DNA of 64,000 bases from Anaerolineales bacterium (lineage in GTDB: Bacteria > Chloroflexota > Anaerolineae > 4572-78 > J111): NCBI GenBank assembly GCA_020634935.1, contig JACKAT010000024.1, forward strand, positions 1 through 64,000. The letters are read 5' to 3'. The notes beneath the pieces are model-generated. The model was given only the letters and a program-made list of their open reading frames with translations, had not been told where the DNA came from and ran no database searches. Positions 49,286-57,484 of this stretch are shown piece after piece (positions within the stretch are counted from its first letter, which is position 1; every line of letters starts with the position of its first letter). Made by a program: the position numbers and the translations under genes.

Positions 49286-49774
49286 TTAAATCATACTCAC
49301 CGACCAGCCCACCGGCTGGCCGTTCTCATACGGCATTACCCCATGAAACTGGCGGGGGTCATCGCTAAAGACCAGCGGTAAAAAGTAGCGATCCCCTGCC
49401 CACAATGGTAAATCCAAAACCTGATCAATCGGCACCCACGCCAGCGTCCCCTCCGGGTTTTCGGTTAGGGGTGTGCCACTGTAGCGGGTGATTTTGAAGA
49501 TAAAACCGAACCAATCCTCGCCATGCTTACCGAAGCCCGGCCAGCTAATGGTACCGCTTAATTCTACCGCCTCACATTCAATTCCCGCCTCCTCGCGGAT
49601 TTCGCGCTTCATGCCGGCCACAATATCCTCGTCCGGCTCCAATTTGCCGCCCAAGCCGTTGTATTTGCCCAAGTGATGATCGTCGGCCCGCGTGTTGCGA
49701 TGGATCAACAGCGTCTTTTGACCGTCGGCAGAAATAACATAACCCAAGGTAGCCAGGATGGGGGTGTATGGCAT
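49286..49774 (-). CDS. NUDIX hydrolase (8-oxo-dGTP diphosphatase-like)
   Basis: 162 residues from ATG 49774; GGAG seven bases upstream fixes the start although the frame is open for 32 more codons. The NUDIX box starts at GLGGKLEPDEDIVAGMKREI and continues REEAGIE, which fits GX5EX7REUXEEXGU. ATLGYVISADGQKTLLIHRN is the first strand pair. It probably cleaves oxidised or unusual nucleoside triphosphates. The C-terminus is rich in aromatic residues. It converges with the glycerol kinase gene, six bases from its stop. Confidence 0.9.
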   Translation of the reverse strand: MPYTPILATLGYVISADGQKTLLIHRNTRADDHHLGKYNGLGGKLEPDEDIVAGMKREIREEAGIECEAVELSGTISWPGFGKHGEDWFGFIFKITRYSGTPLTENPEGTLAWVPIDQVLDLPLWAGDRYFLPLVFSDDPRQFHGVMPYENGQPVGWSVSMI

Positions 49775-50015
49775 AGCACGCTCCATAAGTAACTTTATAG
49801 CGCCCATTCTATCAATAAAATAGAAATGAGAAAATCTCGATAGGACTATTTCTCCGTTTATCTGGCGCAAAATCTATTGTATGATGTTATGCCGATCACT
49901 CACTATCACTATCAGTAGATCACGACGTCTTAAGTAACTCTATTTGCTAACCCAACAACCGGTGTGGTAGGTTTCACCGCGAAAGTAAATAAGCGACATA
50001 TATCAAGGAAAAACG

Positions 50016-51998
50016 ATGACGAGTTATATCCGGTTGAAAATCTCACAGATTATGACTTTATCCATAACGTTACTTTTTGTGTCGATAACAATGGTCTACG
50101 CAGCCGATCCGCCCCCCGATAAATCGAGAGCGATCCGCAGCTTTACCCATGACGCCGGCGCGGAGCCGGTGATCGACTGGGATGCGGCGACCGGCGCGCC
50201 GACGTTTATCCGAGGTAAATTCCCGGCTGATTTATCAATCCAGGGGCAAGCCAGTCGTTTAGACCAGGCTTATGCCTTCTTCAATCGCTATGGCGATCTA
50301 TTTCAGATGAAAAGCCCGGCGGCGGAACTGGCCCTGGTCAACGCCGCCGGCGCGGACGGTTCTCACCTGCGGTTTCAACAGATGTACCAAGGTATCCCGG
50401 TCTGGGGCGCTCAACTGCTGGTTCACAGTCAAGCTGGGCAGATAACGGCGGTCAATGGTCATTACCAGCCGGGGATCGACCTGAACCCAACGCCGGCCCT
50501 GACCGCAGCGCAAGCCGAAACCGCCGCCCGCAATCATCTCGGCGCGGCTCAAGCCACTCGCCTCACCGATACTGAGCTGGTGATCATGACCTATCACACC
50601 GACCCGGCGGTGCTCACCTGGCTGGTTCAACTGGCCACCGATGATCCGCCTGGCCGCTGGCTCTATTTTATCGACGCGCAGACCGGCGATATCACCTACT
50701 ATTTTAATAATTTGCCGCACGCTAAAAACCGACGAATTTATGATGCTAATGAAACCTGTTCGACCGGGAATTTGCCGGGCAGCCTGGTGGCAATTGAAGC
50801 GACCGGCGGCAGCTTGCCGGCCGGCCCGGCCAAAGATGCCTTTAAAAATACCGGCGCGGCTTACGATTATTTTTTGGCGCAGTTTGGCCGGGACAGTTAT
50901 AACGACAGCGGAGCCACCATTATTGCCAGTGTGAAGTTTGGTAAAGCCGGAGTATGTAGTAGCGCCGCCTTCAATGCCTTTTGGGATGGGACGCAAATCG
51001 TTTTTGGTTCCGGCGGCAACGGTTACAATAACTTTGCCAAGGCCGAAGATGTGGTTGTTCACGAATTTACGCACGCCGTAACCGAATATACCGCCGGGTT
51101 AATTTATCAATTTGAACAAGGGGCGCTCAACGAGTCGATCTCCGATATTTTTGGCGTTTTCGCCGAACAGCGCTCTACCGGCAATTTCAATGATTGGCAA
51201 GTGGGCGAGGACTTAAATGTGGTCTTTCGCGATATGTCCGACCCCACCCTCTATGACCAACCGGCGCATATGAGTAACTATAATGAACTGGGGTGGGTGG
51301 ATGACAGCGGCGGGGTTCACATCAACAGCGGCATCCCCAACAAAGCCGCTTATCTGATGGTGGCCGGCGGGACGTTTGGCGGCATACCCGTCACGCCGAT
51401 CGGTCTGACAAAAACGGAGCAGATATTTTACCGGGCGCTGACCACCTACCTTTCGCCGCTGTCCGGTTTCAATGATGTCAAAAGTTCCACCATTCAGGCC
51501 TGCCAGGATTTGATTGGCCTGTTCGGCATTACGGCCGGGAATTGTGACCAGGTGCAAAATGCCTGGGCGGCGGTTGGATTGAGCAGCGCGGCTACGGGCG
51601 TCACTAAAGTCTATCTGCCGACAGTAACGAAAAGTAGCAATACCAACGCCTTTATTTACGAACCCAACGACGATGTCAGCCAGGCCTACGGCCCGCTTGC
51701 TTCCGGCGTCGCCTATCTGGCTTATCTTCAAACAGACGGCGATGTCGATATCTATTACTTTACGACCAGCGGCGGCTTTGTCACGATCTCCTTGAGCAGC
51801 TTGCCGAGCGGCACCAACTACGATTTAGAACTGTTCAATCATGCCGGTCAGTTTGTGGGCGCCTCCTATAACGGCGGAACCACCACCGATACGATTAGCG
51901 GTACGGCTCCGGCCGGCAAGTATTACATCTATATCTCACCGACGGCCACCGCTTCGAGCGCCACCGACTCATATCAACTGGTTGTGACGTACCCCTAG
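50016..51998 (+). CDS. secreted M4 (thermolysin-type) metalloprotease with C-terminal PPC domain
   Basis: 660 residues. A signal peptide (QIMTLSITLLFVSITMVYA) is followed by an FTP/PepSY-type propeptide (about 60-230, for example HLRFQQMYQGIPVWGAQLL). The catalytic domain has H349-E-F-T-H353 and, 20 residues on, E373 in LNESISDIFG, the HExxH + E zinc site of gluzincins. The active-site His of M4 enzymes is in DSGGVHINSGIPNKAAYLM. A PPC domain at the end (about 545-660, EPNDDVSQAYGP... to YQLVVTYP) is often removed after secretion. Expected to digest extracellular protein. Confidence 0.93.
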   Translation: MTSYIRLKISQIMTLSITLLFVSITMVYAADPPPDKSRAIRSFTHDAGAEPVIDWDAATGAPTFIRGKFPADLSIQGQASRLDQAYAFFNRYGDLFQMKSPAAELALVNAAGADGSHLRFQQMYQGIPVWGAQLLVHSQAGQITAVNGHYQPGIDLNPTPALTAAQAETAARNHLGAAQATRLTDTELVIMTYHTDPAVLTWLVQLATDDPPGRWLYFIDAQTGDITYYFNNLPHAKNRRIYDANETCSTGNLPGSLVAIEATGGSLPAGPAKDAFKNTGAAYDYFLAQFGRDSYNDSGATIIASVKFGKAGVCSSAAFNAFWDGTQIVFGSGGNGYNNFAKAEDVVVHEFTHAVTEYTAGLIYQFEQGALNESISDIFGVFAEQRSTGNFNDWQVGEDLNVVFRDMSDPTLYDQPAHMSNYNELGWVDDSGGVHINSGIPNKAAYLMVAGGTFGGIPVTPIGLTKTEQIFYRALTTYLSPLSGFNDVKSSTIQACQDLIGLFGITAGNCDQVQNAWAAVGLSSAATGVTKVYLPTVTKSSNTNAFIYEPNDDVSQAYGPLASGVAYLAYLQTDGDVDIYYFTTSGGFVTISLSSLPSGTNYDLELFNHAGQFVGASYNGGTTTDTISGTAPAGKYYIYISPTATASSATDSYQLVVTYP

Positions 51999-52000
51999 CC

Positions 52001-52567
52001 TCATTGCAGCGCGTTGGCAATTAACTCATCCACCGCTTCGAGCGTGGCTTGCAGCATGGCCGGGGCATTATCAGCGTCGTCGATGGTGACGACGCTGTTT
52101 TCTTTACCTCCGTGGCGGAGCGTCAACTGGTAGGTAAAACGATCGCAGCAGGTATCTTTAGTCATATACGCTTCGTCTAGCTCAAAAAAGCCGGCCGCGT
52201 CAGCTTGACTTAAAACCGCTTCGACCGCCTCCGCCTCGACCTGACCCGCCTCCTGGCCGTTAGCTTCAACCCGACCATCCGCGTAAATCATAAAGGCTTC
52301 CTCTCGACCGGCGAAACCACCGCTGCGTTTAAACTCGATGGCCGGTTGATCGCTCTGGGGTTGCTCGGTCGGCGTCTCGGCCTCGGCGGGACTGAGCGGC
52401 GACTCAAATACTGGGGCGGTCGGCGAAGGCAGCGGGGAAGCGCTCGTCGGTGCGGCTGTAGGGGTGGCGGTGGGCGCTGTTGGGGCCGGCGGCGCCGGCC
52501 GGGCCGAACGATTGCACGCCGGCAGCAGCAGCAAGATCAATGGCATGAATAAGGTGATATATTTCAC
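52001..52567 (-). CDS. lipoprotein of unknown function
   Basis: 188 residues from GTG 52567. The signal LFMPLILLLLPAC has a lipobox (LPAC18) and is followed by a long Pro/Thr/Ala tether (RPAPPAPTAPTATPTAAPTS). The globular part (about 75-188) contains a CC pair (TKDTCCDRF) and no recognised motif. It is separated by only two bases from the convergent protease gene. Function unknown. Confidence 0.7.
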   Translation of the reverse strand: MKYITLFMPLILLLLPACNRSARPAPPAPTAPTATPTAAPTSASPLPSPTAPVFESPLSPAEAETPTEQPQSDQPAIEFKRSGGFAGREEAFMIYADGRVEANGQEAGQVEAEAVEAVLSQADAAGFFELDEAYMTKDTCCDRFTYQLTLRHGGKENSVVTIDDADNAPAMLQATLEAVDELIANALQ

Positions 52568-52659
52568 GTTGATTTCTTTCGTGGGTAAAGTATGGCCAAT
52601 TGGCGGGCAAATTTAGATAGGATTGTAGGGGTCAAATTGATGTTGCACCGATCAAACAA

Positions 52660-52735
52660 CAACGGGTTGTGGAAATAAACGGATAAGACGAGTAAAATCC
52701 GCTCCTTTCGTCAATCCGTTGTTGTCTATTTTTTG
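52660..52735. repeat. AACAACGG inverted repeat
   Basis: ACAACAACGG near 52660 and CCGTTGTTGT near 52716 flank AACGGATAAGAC...; T-rich sequence follows on the plus strand (CTATTTTTTG). Confidence 0.45.
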
Positions 52736-52744
52736 CCGTATGTC

Positions 52745-52852
52745 GTTGACCACTACAAAATTTAGACAGGATTGACAAGATATGCAGGATTTTAAAAAAT
52801 CTTGTCAATCCTGTTAATCTGGTCTATTCCCCGATTAAATGAAGTGCTACCG
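52745..52852. repeat. GGTAGC mini-element, shorter copy
   Basis: Contains AATTTAGACAGGATTGACAA and AATCTTGTCAATCCTGTTAA as inverted arms, and ends ATTAAATGAAGTGCTACC, like the CGGTTTAATGTGGTGCTACC end of the 38.9 kb arm. A short reverse frame starting at 52910 (MEQRVEITNEIIQK...) runs into this element and may be a truncated gene start. The rest of the 52.9-53.27 kb gap has a TAACGCC...GGCGTAA-type inverted pair and no gene. Confidence 0.55.
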
Positions 52853-53269
52853 AGCCGGACGCTACCGTTTTTTGAATAATTTCATTGGTAATTTCAACCC
52901 GCTGTTCCATGATGAGGGGATAATCCTTTCATCCAACTTAATTTGATCAAGAAAGGATATTGTAGCCCAATTTGGACTCAGGGCTAGTTTCTTGCAGCGA
53001 GGTCACGACCGAATTGGGGTGATGGGCCGGATGGCAGCCGTAGTATGGGGCAGGCTAACTATTATGTTGAAAACCTGATCACGTCTGCTTTCGCTCGTGG
53101 TGTAACGCCCTCGGCGTAAGCTGTGCCCACCGATACTTCACAATACAGCAATCTCAAAGTGCCACAACCAACTTCGCCAAACGGCGAGTCCTGGGCATCA
53201 GCCTTACGCCGTTGTTAGGCTACCATTGGGTTCTATGTAAAACCAATTCACTCACCTCGACCAAACACA

Positions 53270-53908
53270 TTAACTTGGCAGGATAAATTTACCCATCCCC
53301 TTAAAAATTATAAGGCTAAGAAAACATATACCTAACCAAATAAGTGCTCCCCAGATGTCTCCCAAAAGTATTTTGCCAATGAACAATACTATTCCAACTA
53401 AGGCAGCTATCCCTAATACGCGATACATCAATGCAAAAAATAAAAACCAAAACAAACCCAGAGTTGTTCTAAATACGCCCAAATAAGTTGGGCCGTCTGT
53501 TTCATTGATGGACTCGCTAATGATTTGGCCCAATGTACCGCCCCAAACTCCCAAGGCTATCCACCAGGGTAATAGAAATCCATCCGTTGAATAGCCAACT
53601 ATTTTATAAATTATTCCTACACCAACGGCAACAATGAGCCAATAGATTATCCAAAACAGTAATGATGATTGGCGTTTCCAGGTACTTGTTTTATTGAATA
53701 GTATTCCCCCCATCGCACCTGCGATTAACCATGTACCTGCGAGAATAAGGTCTGTTTTTTGGAGATATGAACCTCGACCAGTACCCCAAAAGAGCATACC
53801 TAATGACCCTGTAAAGATTAGCCAATACAAAACCCAATAAATTATCCACCACAAATAGGAATGGTCAACAAATTTAGGGTTTCTATACTTGACATATGAC
53901 ACCTTCAT
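53270..53908 (-). CDS. polytopic membrane protein of unknown function
   Basis: About 212 residues from ATG 53908 (AGGA ten bases upstream; the frame is open 46 codons further without a good ribosome-binding site). Seven or so hydrophobic segments, for example YLWWIIYWVLYWLIFTGSLG, LILAGTWLIAGAMGGILFN, LLFWIIYWLIVAVGVGIIYK and LIWLGICFLSLIIFKGM. The segments WWIIYW and FWIIYWLI look like a duplicated helix pair. The gene is AT-rich compared with the surroundings, which fits recent acquisition. No family recognised. Confidence 0.6.
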   Translation of the reverse strand: MKVSYVKYRNPKFVDHSYLWWIIYWVLYWLIFTGSLGMLFWGTGRGSYLQKTDLILAGTWLIAGAMGGILFNKTSTWKRQSSLLFWIIYWLIVAVGVGIIYKIVGYSTDGFLLPWWIALGVWGGTLGQIISESINETDGPTYLGVFRTTLGLFWFLFFALMYRVLGIAALVGIVLFIGKILLGDIWGALIWLGICFLSLIIFKGMGKFILPS

Positions 53909-54052
53909 ATACTTAATTCCTGAGCACTTGCAGGTGAACACCCTAACAATCATTATCCCGCTATTTTTCCCCATACCCCCGACAGTAGAAACATCCAGAC
54001 AAAAAGCGGGATAATTCCACCCAACTAACCATAACTCGTTCATCATACCACC

Positions 54053-54170
54053 CTTTTCATCCCTCTGTCCAGCCCTTTATGATCTCTTCCTGTTACACCA
54101 GCGATCACCTGTTACACGAACAACCTTAAAATTAAGCCCTAAATCGCCACAAGAAAAGAAGACTCTTGTG
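54053..54170 (-). repeat. segment shared with 39950-40063 (inverted copy)
   Basis: Contains CTGTTACACCAGCGATCACC and TGTTACACG, and matches the reverse complement of the 39.95 kb segment with AAGGTT and GGCTGGACA neighbours. Confidence 0.6.
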
Positions 54171-54316
54171 GCCCTCAGCGGGTTGACCAGCTTGGACAAC
54201 GTAAAATGAAAAACGCAATGCCTTTTGACGCCTGACGTTTTATGATAGCGCCCCACGAAAGCCTGTTAGCCGGTCTACTACAAAGTTGAAGCTAGACCAG
54301 AACGCAATGGCAATAA

Positions 54317-54378
54317 ACCATGAAGGGCATGAAGATCATGAAGTTTTTTTTCTTCATGATCTTCATGCCCTTCATGGT
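54317..54378. repeat. perfect 27-bp hairpin
   Basis: ACCATGAAGGGCATGAAGAT continuing to ATGAAG is followed by eight T and its exact complement. The arms contain the submotif ATGAAG three times. Confidence 0.9.
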
Positions 54379-54469
54379 GAAAAATAGGTTCACCTACGCA
54401 TTTAGACGCTGCCGACGGAAAAAAATCCCCGGCCGGGAGTTCGACCGGCCGTGCGTGAAAAATTAGATG

Positions 54470-54995
54470 CCATTCGCGCCGGTGATCGGTGTTGGCCGGA
54501 AAAATGGGCCTGGGTTTGACGCCAAAAGGGTGTGTCGGGAAAAAATATCCCTCGCCGCGACGCCCGCAGGCCGACTCACGAAAAATTTAGCCTCTTGCCA
54601 ACGCAAAAAACTGACCTCGCCGCCGTAAAAGCAGCGACGGCCGGCAAAAAAGCGTGATCGGCGGCCAAAATACAGCGGCGGCGCGGCCAACGGCCCTGCC
54701 GCGAAAAAATAACCCCTTTCAGCGCGGCGAAAAGGCCTTTTCGTCAAAAAAAAACGATTTTTATGACGGCTACGTGGGGTAGACGAAAAAAAAAGGGCTG
54801 ACAGTGGAAAGGCAAGACGGCCAACGAAAAAAAAAGGGCTGACAGTGACGGCTACAGGGGGTAGACGAAAAAAAAAGGGCCGACAGTGGAAAGGCAAGAC
54901 GGCCAACAAAAAATTTTGGACCTTTTTCGACGCTGACGAAGGGTTTCTGAAAAAAATCCCGTCTATTTTGACGCCGGCAATGATCCTTTACCGCC
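54470..54995 (-). repeat. large repeat block, copy B, with 41-bp repeats
   Basis: Inverted relative to copy A. Four phase marks (54784, 54825, 54866, 54907) give three 41-bp units with A-tracts of about nine A. The GC-rich end (CGGCGGCGCGGCCAACGG region) and the CGAAAAATTTAGCC segment match copy C. It lies about 30 bp from the stop of the hybrid kinase gene. Confidence 0.85.
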
Positions 54996-55026
54996 CGTTG
55001 CCGCTCAATACAACGGACCACCGGGC

Positions 55027-56961
55027 TTACCCCAATACCTCTCGTATCTTTTGTAAAAGGTTGCTCAGGGCAAACGGTTTCTGCAAAAAAGCAACCCCTG
55101 GATCCAATACGCCTTGAAACGCAATAACATCGTTGGTGTAGCCGGACATGTACAACACTTTCATGCCAGGACGCACCAGCGCCAATTGCCGATACAAGGC
55201 CCGTCCATTCATATGGGGCATGATCACATCGGTCAACAACAAGTCAATCGGCCCCCCATACGTTGCCGCTAAATTTAACCCCTCAAGCGGGTCTTGGGCT
55301 ATCAACACCTGATAGCCGTGCAACCTTAGCGCATCGCCCACCAGTTGGCGCACTCCGGCTTCATCCTCAACCACCAGTACGGTTTCCGTACCCGGCGCGG
55401 TGGGGGTGTTGGGGGCAACCCCTTTTTCGGTTGAAATTGGCGCGTCCGTCACAGGGAGATAAATTTCAATGGTTGTGCCTTGGCCCGGTTCGCTATGCAC
55501 CTCAATGTTACCTTGATGCTGCTTGATAATACCAAAAACCGTAGCCAGCCCCAATCCGGTACCCCGTCCCCGCGCTTTGGTGGTAAAAAACGGTTCAAAG
55601 ATGTGCGGCTGCAACTCTATATCTATGCCACTCCCTGTATCACTAACGGTCAGCAGCACGTGCGGTCCCGTCAAATGTTTGGTCACAGAAGCCTCGTCCG
55701 GCGCTACATAGGTCGTGTCAATGATGAGCGTTCCCCCATCGGGCATCGCGTCGCGGGCGTTGACCACCAGATTCATCAAAACCTGCTCAAGCTGCCCTTT
55801 GTCCGCCTTGAGGGGAGGGAGATTATCGGCCAGGCGCGTTTGCAGGGCAATATTTTCGCTAATCAAGCGGCGGAGCATGGGGACAAACTCATTAATAACT
55901 TGATTGAGATCAAGAGACTTGATCTCTAATACCTGCTGCCGACTGAAGGCCAATATTTGCCGGGTTAGATCGGCGGCCCGTTCGCCCCCTTCTTTAATCC
56001 GTTTGAAATGGGCATACAATTCATTGTCAGCCGTTATGACCAGCATGCCCAATTCGGCATAGCCGAGGATAGACACCAGCAGGTTGTTAAAATCGTGGGC
56101 AATGCCGCCGGCCAGGCGGCCGATGGACTCCATTTTCTGGGCCTGGTTTAATTGCAACTGCAGCTTTTCCCGTTCGGCTTCGGCCTGTAGGCGCTTGGTG
56201 ATGTCCCAAAAGATGCCCAATATGCCGATAACCCGCCCATCCGCCTGCCGGATGGGGGTCTTGATCGTTTGCACCCAAGTTTCCTGTCCGGCTAGGAGGT
56301 ATTTTTCCTCTAGCTCTTCCGTTTGCCCCGTCTCCATGATGCGCTTATCGTCGGCGCGATATTTGTCCGCTAACGCACTGGGGAAAAAGTCGTAATCGGT
56401 GCTTCCGGCGCATTGACCAGGTTTGAGGCCCAGATCTCGCGCAAAATTCTCGTTGCACGACACATAAACCGAGGCTCTGTCTTTGGTGAATATTTTTTGG
56501 GGGATATGCTCAACCAGGGTTCTGTATTTACTCTCGCTTTCACGCAGCGCTTCCTGGGCTCGCTTGCGTTCATTATCCCCCTGCTTCTTCTCCATAACGG
56601 CCTGGATGGTATGCGGCAGCCGCTGGATGTGCTTGGCCGTTTTGATCACATAGTCCGCCGCGCCGCGTTTCATCGCCTCGACCGCCACTTCTTCCGAGCC
56701 GGTGCCGGTAACAATAATCACCGGCACATTGGGATTTTTAGCCAGGACGGCATCAAGCACCTGTAACCCTTCAAAGCCCAGGATGTTGAAGTCGCTCAAG
56801 ACCAGATCATAGTCGCCTTCATCCAGCCGCGCCTCAAAATCAGCCAGCGTGGCCGCTTCGGTAACTCGAAACCCGCCTTGTTCTTTCTCCAACGCATCGC
56901 GCACCAGTTCGCGATCGAACGGGTAATCGTCAACGTAGAGAATGTGAATGGGATCGTTCAT
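55027..56961 (-). CDS. hybrid histidine kinase (REC-PAS-HisKA-HATPase-REC)
   Basis: 644 residues. REC1 (1-125): HILYVDDYPFDREL has the Asp pair, YDLVLSDFNI the phosphorylatable Asp and DYVIKTA the Lys. PAS (about 140-265): FTKDRASVYVSCNENFARDL and a PAC end ILGIFWDITKRLQ. HisKA with GGIAHDFNNLLVSILGYAEL, then HATPase_c with NLVVNARDAMPDGG, VSDTGSGIDIELQPHIFEPF and GTGLGLATVFGI. REC2 (about 525-644): VLVVEDEAGVRQLVGDALRL, LLLTDVIMP, FLQKPF. There is no membrane segment, so it is cytoplasmic. It overlaps the preceding response regulator gene (ATGA) and acts in the same phosphorelay. Confidence 0.93.
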   Translation of the reverse strand: MNDPIHILYVDDYPFDRELVRDALEKEQGGFRVTEAATLADFEARLDEGDYDLVLSDFNILGFEGLQVLDAVLAKNPNVPVIIVTGTGSEEVAVEAMKRGAADYVIKTAKHIQRLPHTIQAVMEKKQGDNERKRAQEALRESESKYRTLVEHIPQKIFTKDRASVYVSCNENFARDLGLKPGQCAGSTDYDFFPSALADKYRADDKRIMETGQTEELEEKYLLAGQETWVQTIKTPIRQADGRVIGILGIFWDITKRLQAEAEREKLQLQLNQAQKMESIGRLAGGIAHDFNNLLVSILGYAELGMLVITADNELYAHFKRIKEGGERAADLTRQILAFSRQQVLEIKSLDLNQVINEFVPMLRRLISENIALQTRLADNLPPLKADKGQLEQVLMNLVVNARDAMPDGGTLIIDTTYVAPDEASVTKHLTGPHVLLTVSDTGSGIDIELQPHIFEPFFTTKARGRGTGLGLATVFGIIKQHQGNIEVHSEPGQGTTIEIYLPVTDAPISTEKGVAPNTPTAPGTETVLVVEDEAGVRQLVGDALRLHGYQVLIAQDPLEGLNLAATYGGPIDLLLTDVIMPHMNGRALYRQLALVRPGMKVLYMSGYTNDVIAFQGVLDPGVAFLQKPFALSNLLQKIREVLG

Positions 56962-57407
56962 ATATCTTCCCCTGGCGGTCCCACGTTCAGCGACAACCAG
57001 TACCCTTCGATCTGGCGAATGACCCCTAGAAAACCGTCAAACGAGATCGGCTTGACCAGGTAACTATTAGCGCCGATATCGTAGGAGAGGGCGCGGTCGC
57101 CCTCCTCTTTAGACGAAGTGAGAATGATGACCGGCAGACGCTTAAGGACAGGCGTTTCCTTGATCTGCTGCAGCACTTCAAAGCCGTCGATACCGGGCAG
57201 TTTCAGATCGAGCAAAATCAGGTTGGGCAGGGGATAGGCTTGGCGGTCGGCGTATTGGCCATGCCCAAAGAGGTAATCGAGCGCGGCCTGACCGTTAGGC
57301 GCGACGTGTACGGTGTTGGCCAGCATCGCTTCACGAAAAGCGTCAAGCGTCAACTCTACATCCATCCGTTTATCCTCAACAAGGAGGATATGAGCGATTC
57401 TATTCAT
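56958..57407 (-). CDS. single-domain response regulator (Rcp1/CheY-like)
   Basis: 149 residues, only a receiver domain. HILLVEDKRMDVELTLDAFR has the acidic pair, LILLDLKLPGIDGFEVLQQI the phospho-Asp, VIILTSSKEEGDR the Thr/Ser switch residue and YLVKPISFDGF the Lys. The insertion before the phospho-Asp (FGHGQYADRQAYPLPN) is typical of Rcp1, the partner of phytochrome-like kinases. It lies between the large sensor kinase (upstream) and the hybrid kinase (downstream, overlapping by four bases), and probably shuttles phosphate between them. Confidence 0.92.
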   Translation of the reverse strand: MNRIAHILLVEDKRMDVELTLDAFREAMLANTVHVAPNGQAALDYLFGHGQYADRQAYPLPNLILLDLKLPGIDGFEVLQQIKETPVLKRLPVIILTSSKEEGDRALSYDIGANSYLVKPISFDGFLGVIRQIEGYWLSLNVGPPGEDI

Positions 57408-57436
57408 CGATCACTCCCTTGAAAATAAGATTTGTG

Positions 57437-57456
57437 GGACAAACTTAAGTTTGTCC
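57437..57456. repeat. GGACAAACTTAAGTTTGTCC palindrome
   Basis: A 20-bp perfect palindrome between the sensor kinase and response regulator genes. It can form a hairpin in the mRNA. Confidence 0.6.
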
Positions 57457-57484
57457 TACGGTGATTTTCATTCCCGATGTCGTC

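Noticed and set aside
52876..52910. Short reverse frame MEQRVEITNEIIQK...
   Set aside because: Fewer than 30 codons, no ribosome-binding site, and it runs into a mini-element; too little to call a gene.
54463..54909. Open frames rich in Phe/Arg in repeat blocks B, A (39391-39810) and C (61187-61372)
   Set aside because: They are not in the same frame throughout the three copies, have no ribosome-binding sites, and their Phe-rich parts come from the T-tracts.
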